Below, piece after piece: positions 58,621 through 64,000 of a stretch of 64,000 bases of DNA (positions are counted from its first letter, which is position 1; each line of letters starts with the position of its first letter). Made by a program: the position numbers and the translations under genes. The DNA lies in the NCBI GenBank assembly GCA_013398295.1, contig VZSF01009936.1, positions 1-64,000 on the forward strand. Reading direction: 5' to 3'. The notes under the pieces were generated by a model that did not search any database, was not told where the DNA came from, and was given only the letters and a program-made list of their open reading frames with translations. The DNA is from Chionis minor (Eukaryota > Chordata > Aves > Charadriiformes > Chionididae).

Positions 58621-61600
58621 AGACAAAACAAATGCATACTGCATAAGCCTTGGTTGGTTCAAGACTGTTCAAATTATTGTGTTCAAATTATGTTCAGATA
58701 GCTGTTTCCTTAGCGCTGGTTTTGCTTTTGGGGTCAGATTTACAGTTCTGCCAGACCATGTGGCACAACAATTGAGATAAAGAACGTGAGGAAGAAATAC
58801 TGGCAGTGAGTGTAGGTGACAGTGACTCACAAAGTAGGACACGGGGTCATTCTGTTATTCAAGACCAGGTACTTACATAAAATAGGTCACATCCCCAAAG
58901 TTTATGTTTTAGCTTGGAAAGACGATGAGCAAGAGAAATCTAAGATGGAAAATTTGCTTAAAATGGAAGCTGAAGGACTGAAACAAAACTGCAATTCTAA
59001 TAACATTTTATTAGCGCCTGGGAGCCTATGTCTTTGCTACAACCCACTGAATGTTTTATTTTTGTTATAATTACAGTATCTTGCCTGCACTTTGTCCCTC
59101 TGATCCTTTGTTAAAGCCCAGATCACTATGTGCAGACTGTGCTTGTAGGTGTGATTTATTGAGTGACAAGTAGCTGTAGGGTAGAACACACGCCTCTGTA
59201 CCTGAGTAAAGTATTAGACATCACAGAGCTGGGGGGGGCGAGAGAGAGAAGAAAAGCACAGAGCAGTAACACAGCAGCTCCTGGATACAGATCAGACAAG
59301 AGGTTCTGCCACAAATCACCTAGAAACATGTCAGACGCTGCATGTTTGTTGTTTTACACTGAGGGCACAGCCGTAGTCCAAAAGTATTGATTCTTTTCTT
59401 TGTACAGAGACAGAAACTGTCAGCTCTAGCAGGCTGACCTTGGTATGGCTCAGACAACTATTCCCCACCCTGCCTACCATATGAACCCCACAGGAAAAGT
59501 CCAGGCAAGATATGCCAATGTCCGTTTCACATAAACAGAGAGAAACCCAAGCCTGCCGAAACAGCTCCCGTCTCTCCCTCCAGAGGTCCACGGTAGCAGT
59601 TCTGCACCACATTCCCTATGACAGAGAATTCGATTTTTTTCCAGTGCCTCAACATTCAAGAGACATTAATTCTACTTAATCGTTCAAGAATTCAAGAACT
59701 GTCTACAGAAACATGTAAGGGGTAAAAAAAAAAAAAAAANACTTCTCACAAAGAAAAAGCGCTGGCATTTTTTTTACGGGCCTGGTGGGGGGAGTGGGAA
59801 ACGAGCCCACTTTGCACTAATCACAGGCAGGAACGTTTTAATAGAATTGTAATTATTTGTGTTGGTATTGTAAAATGACCCAGGCATATTGTACGTGTAA
59901 AAACATGACCACATTTCTGGGAAATATTTGAGTAGACTTTAAGCATTCTTTTGCATTTTATTACAATGTATTTCAGAGCACCAGAGTTATGTGATGTGTT
60001 TTCAAGGGTTCACTGTTTCTACTGATATTATTTCCCTCCTTTTAAATACCTCTCTGTTCCCCTCCCCAACCCTAACATCCTCATTGATTCAGTGGTGAGC
60101 ACAACTCAATAGCACAGAGTACTTTCCCTATGGAAAAGGTTAACTTGAGTTTTGAATACGACCCCGACAGGTATACCTCGTTTGGTATCTGTGAAAGTAC
60201 AGAAGCTCTGTAAAGCCTTAATCTATCTCTAGTTATCTCCTTCAGACAAGTTGTCATACTGCTCCGTGGCTGACATCACACATCACCAGGTGCCATCATG
60301 CTTTGGTCAGTGAATGACTGAGCTTTTGCCGTGGGAGTTTAGAGAGCACAAAAATCACTCTAGATACATCAGTTAATCCTGTTATTATTTAAAAACCCAT
60401 CTTAAAGACAATGCTATTGGTCCTCTGACTGTTTAATAGCTTGAGCAGTATTTACTATCTACAGTGTTTAAGGTGCTTTATAGAAGAGAGAGAAAAGTCC
60501 TGTGTGACTGTAGACTGTGAGCACTTGTACTTCACTTAAAATAGAAAGTTCGTGTAATCAATAGGTGAAGAAATTCCAAAAGGACAGATGAAGAAAGGAG
60601 TGGACAGAGGTTATCATGACAGGCTGCTAGAGAATTGCTTTGTTTTAAAAGATTTGCTTATTTTCATTAATGATACTATACAGTTACTATTTTAATTTGA
60701 AAGCACATTTTATGCTGTATGCAGCTTTCCAAGGAAAAGTGTCGATTCTAGTAGAGATTCCTTCTGCTTTGTACTATGAACTATAAATTATCTAAATCTG
60801 TCTACATTTCTGCTGAAAGGCTGTCACGTAACCATATTATGTGACATGGAGGCACTGCATCAACAAGTGAGAGAAGTTTTGTCTTGTTGGAAAAGGATGA
60901 TGCAGATTGTTAACAGAAGAAGTCCCTCCACTTAAGAATCACAACATTTTAAATTTTTTTAAGTTGTTTTAAATAAAATAACTTCTGAAACTCGTGAATT
61001 TTGAAAATTGAACACTTTATTCAAAAAAAACAGGTTTCGGGAAATGCTTTCTATCTAACATTTTGTAAAGATATTACCATATTAATGGCTCTTCATTCTA
61101 AAAATGTGTTACTTGCTGTATTGTAGAAAACACACAAGAAAACTTGCTTCAGAGTGACATAGGGCCTCACCATCACTGGAAATATTCCATTGGTCGATCA
61201 AATCCTAGTGATCACAGTAATGAAAAGATATTGGCAGCAGATAGTTCCCTTCTTTTGTTATTACCTGATTTTGCTTTTGATAGTGTTTTGTACATGATGA
61301 GTGCCACTTCTTCCCATTTATAATTAGTTTCACTTTTTTCACTCAGTAACTTCAAAAAAGAAGGGCATTGCAAACAATTTGAAATCGACTGAAAATTATC
61401 TAAATTGCCTAGACATTTGAGATAAGGGTACAACTGAAACTTTTTTAATTAGCTGTCTTGCAGATTGTCTATGTCATTTCAATACTTTAGATGGCATTCT
61501 GAAAACCATCCACTCTTAAAGGAAAATTTCAAGAGTTCTTTTGTACTAAATCACTTCCTATCACCAGGAGGATGGTTAATACTGAGGTGAAATCTATGCT

Positions 61601-61816
61601 TTCCCCTCTTTAAGCTGTTTGCATTTGTTATAAAGAGCATAAGGAAATTAGACAGTTACCTTTTCTGTTCCTTATGCCCTCTCTGGTACCATTTTATTAA
61701 ATATCTTTTGCCGTATTGAAAATTAACATTAAAAAATCTGTTTTCATCACAATTAAAAAAAGGGAAGTAAAGTTATTTGTAATTTTGTGAGGATACGGAA
61801 TAATTTAAATTTACAT
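58621..61816. other. AT-rich unique non-coding sequence
   Basis: Contains a G8 run near 59231-59238 with adjacent GA repeats, and a poly-A ending in a single N at 59724-59740, probably an unresolved homopolymer. No gene recognised. Confidence 0.5.
59724..59740. repeat. Poly-A run ending in one ambiguous base
   Basis: Sixteen As followed by N at 59740, comparable to the N inside poly-T at 16335; an assembly uncertainty in a homopolymer. Confidence 0.85.
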
Positions 61817-61870
61817 TTTTCAACCTGTTTGTCAGGTTGAAAAGAAAAAATTTTAAAACCCATGGGTTTT
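61817..61870. repeat. Hairpin (11-bp perfect stem) plus adjacent 16-bp palindrome
   Basis: TTTTCAACCTG (61817-61827) and CAGGTTGAAAA (61833-61843) form a perfect 11-bp stem with loop TTTGT and one extra wobble pair. Twelve bases later AAAACCCATGGGTTTT (61855-61870) is a perfect 16-bp palindrome. The two lie within 54 bp in otherwise simple AT-rich sequence. Could be a structured regulatory site or a MITE remnant; no family recognised. Confidence 0.65.
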
Positions 61871-64000
61871 TATTATCCTATGGCAAAGTGTTCCGTGTGG
61901 TATAGTATTCAGAGATATAAGTAGTTCCCACATGATAGACAATTTCTTTAGGCCAGTATGCAATCACAAGGTAGGTAAGTTAGGCAATGCAATATGAGCA
62001 GTGTATGCCTCAAGTATTACAACACACAAATAAAAGGAGTGGGTACTAGATTTAATTTGTCTGGTACAGCATTGGAGCAAATATAAAAAATAGTAGTACA
62101 TTGGATGTTACTGTCTTCTGAATTCCATGTTGTACGTAAGAACGAGGTATTGTTTTCTCTTTGTGTATGTCATAGTCATATGGTGTACTTAAGGAATTAC
62201 ATTGCTTTTCAAAGTGTCAGCTGAGTTATGTCTTGCCTTGTTAGTATCATGTTTGATTTCTTGGACAGGGTCTATAAATCACTATCTAATATGCAGGTCT
62301 TTTGAAAATGCACCCAAGGTTTATTGCCAGTAACAGACCAGTGGCCTTATGTGGACCTTCCATGAATAAAACAGATTGATGAGCCATTTTATAGCATTGC
62401 AAGCTGTATTATAAATACATCACCCTTTTCAGTAATTTAACATGAAGAACAGTCTAATGAGCTACCAGCTATAATCTGCCAGAGAACTGAGGACACTGCT
62501 AAAGCTCATAGACCAAGTGATACAACTTTGACTAAAGGCTAGAAACTTAGATGTTTCCAAGTGCTTTCCCTTGTTTTGTGGGCTTTGTGCTTTCTTTTTG
62601 AATACTATATTAAGCAGAAGAGCAATGCAATACTATCAAAAGTCTGTGTGCGATGGGTTATAAAATCTGGTGGGTTTGGGAAAGGAGAGAGGATATAGGG
62701 AAAAGTTTCAAATTTTAATATAATTATAAAATAGATTAGATTTTTTGTTAAATTTGCCAAAGTAAGTCTTCAAAACTGCTGCTGAAATGTAGGGAGTTCA
62801 AGCAAGTCATATCATAGAAAATCATAAAAGAAGGAATGAATAACAGTAGAAAAAAAAGATTTAAAAGTGTGAGTTTCTGTAATTGTTTTTGTTTTCCCTA
62901 AAAAAAGGTTATCAGACACTCCCACCGGACTGCATTTTATACAGATTTCTATCGTGGGGTAGCAGGAATATAGAAAATCAGGACTTTGATTTCTTGTACT
63001 GGCTATATATAGCAATAATAGTTTTGAGCAAATGAGTAGTCATGCAGTGCATGGGGTAAATTGCTTATCAGCAAGCCTATGAGAACAGGAGCATACATGC
63101 CTTGTACATATTTTCATGTATGGAAAATGCCAGTGAAAGAAAGAGTAGAAAAATTGTACCTGAAGGAGGAAGGGCAGAAACATAAATAAATTGGCCAGCA
63201 TTGACTTGCTACACATCTTTCTATTTATTCTTTTTTGTTAAAAATCTTTCTGTGCAGTTAGAATTATTAACACCAGCTTTTAAACCTTTTCCTCAGACTT
63301 CTCTTGATCTCTGACTTTGGCCACTGGAGGCAAATCCTGGTTGTATCAAAATGACTACAAAAGGAAACATCAGTAGAGTTATTCAGGTTCAAAACTGGAT
63401 GCACAAACATTTCCCTGTAGGAGCAATTTGCTTAGAATATATGATTTTAAACCTGACTTTGAACTCAGAATTTAAACTTTGTTTTTAAATAAAGAGAGGA
63501 ATTAAATATATGTTACCTATTAGTTGAAGAGGTCCTAGAGATTTTCTGAAATGGGTCTACTATCTGAAAACATTTACTTTTATGGCTCACGGATAGCTTA
63601 GTGACTCGCATACGGTTAAGAACTCAAATGTAGGTTTTAATATAATATTTTTTTACTGTGAAAGCAGACAGGCAAGCAAGCAGTTCAGCAGTCTAGGAGA
63701 TTTTGTTCCTCCAGGTCAAGTATAAAAAGCCTCGGTTACACAGATTAGAAAGCAAAGCTCTGAAAACACTTTAATTAGTCTTTACAGAATTTACAATGGA
63801 GTATTTTGCATGAAAAGCCTAAACATTTCACAACTGCCATTAATCTATAGGGGCTTTATTTTCCCAGGACTTATACACTGTGCATCCATATTCTTCACCT
63901 AATTAAAGGAGACACCCCATTAATATCCTATGTACCCCATTAAAACTGGATGAAAAGTAAACTCCATTTTTTACAATCAATCCATACATACCAGTTCTAT
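61871..64000. other. AT-rich unique non-coding sequence
   Basis: No gene, RNA or transposon recognised to the right edge. Frames are short and uninformative. Confidence 0.55.

Noticed and set aside
1..64000. CRISPR array, bacterial operon or viral genome
   Set aside because: No regularly spaced direct repeats, no ribosome-binding sites or dense coding; CR1 and CpG depletion point to a vertebrate nuclear genome.

Overview
The window looks like AT-rich, non-coding vertebrate nuclear DNA, most likely from a bird. The main evidence is a 3' fragment of a CR1 LINE at about 54384-55106 (+ strand), ending in the octamer-type tail (ATTCTATG/ATTCTG) typical of avian CR1, plus a short antisense CR1 tail at 51327-51395. 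There are no Alu, L1 or B-type SINE signatures. Open frames are short (longest about 138 codons), overlap on both strands and match no family I recognise, so I annotate no host protein-coding gene, rRNA or tRNA. Gene-desert or intronic sequence on a macrochromosome is the best reading. The gene it belongs to, if any, cannot be told from the window.

Layout. 1-5.7 kb: AT-rich unique sequence with a purine/G-quadruplex-prone left edge. 5.7-9.9 kb: a G4 motif and two segments that read like developmental enhancers, the second (9430-9830) with paired PBX/HOX-type, octamer and SOX-type words. 10-21 kb: mostly featureless, with a candidate element at 17.1-17.45 kb and a striking 86-nt hairpin at 18201-18286. 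21.5-25 kb: unique sequence with scattered protein-like but broken frames. 27.66-29.1 kb: homopolymer-rich block followed by the most CpG- and GC-rich segment of the window, with a canonical G4, then a perfect 11-bp inverted repeat. 31.4 and 41.3 kb: degenerate CA/TA microsatellites. 39.8-40.1 kb: an ancient interspersed repeat. 40.2-50 kb: several candidate conserved elements, two hairpins or palindromes, a 24-N gap inside poly-A, and a C-rich i-motif/G4 tract. 51.3 and 54.4-55.1 kb: CR1 pieces. 55.1-64 kb: AT-rich unique sequence with a hairpin-plus-palindrome cluster at 61.8 kb.

There are no genes to join into a pathway. The supportable content is repeats, secondary-structure-prone DNA, a CpG-rich segment and candidate cis-regulatory blocks. 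I did not find a new biological system. The items most worth a second look are the 86-nt hairpin, the CpG/G4 segment at 28 kb, the 9.4-9.8 kb motif cluster, and a recurrent, apparently strand-biased G-run/T-run junction.
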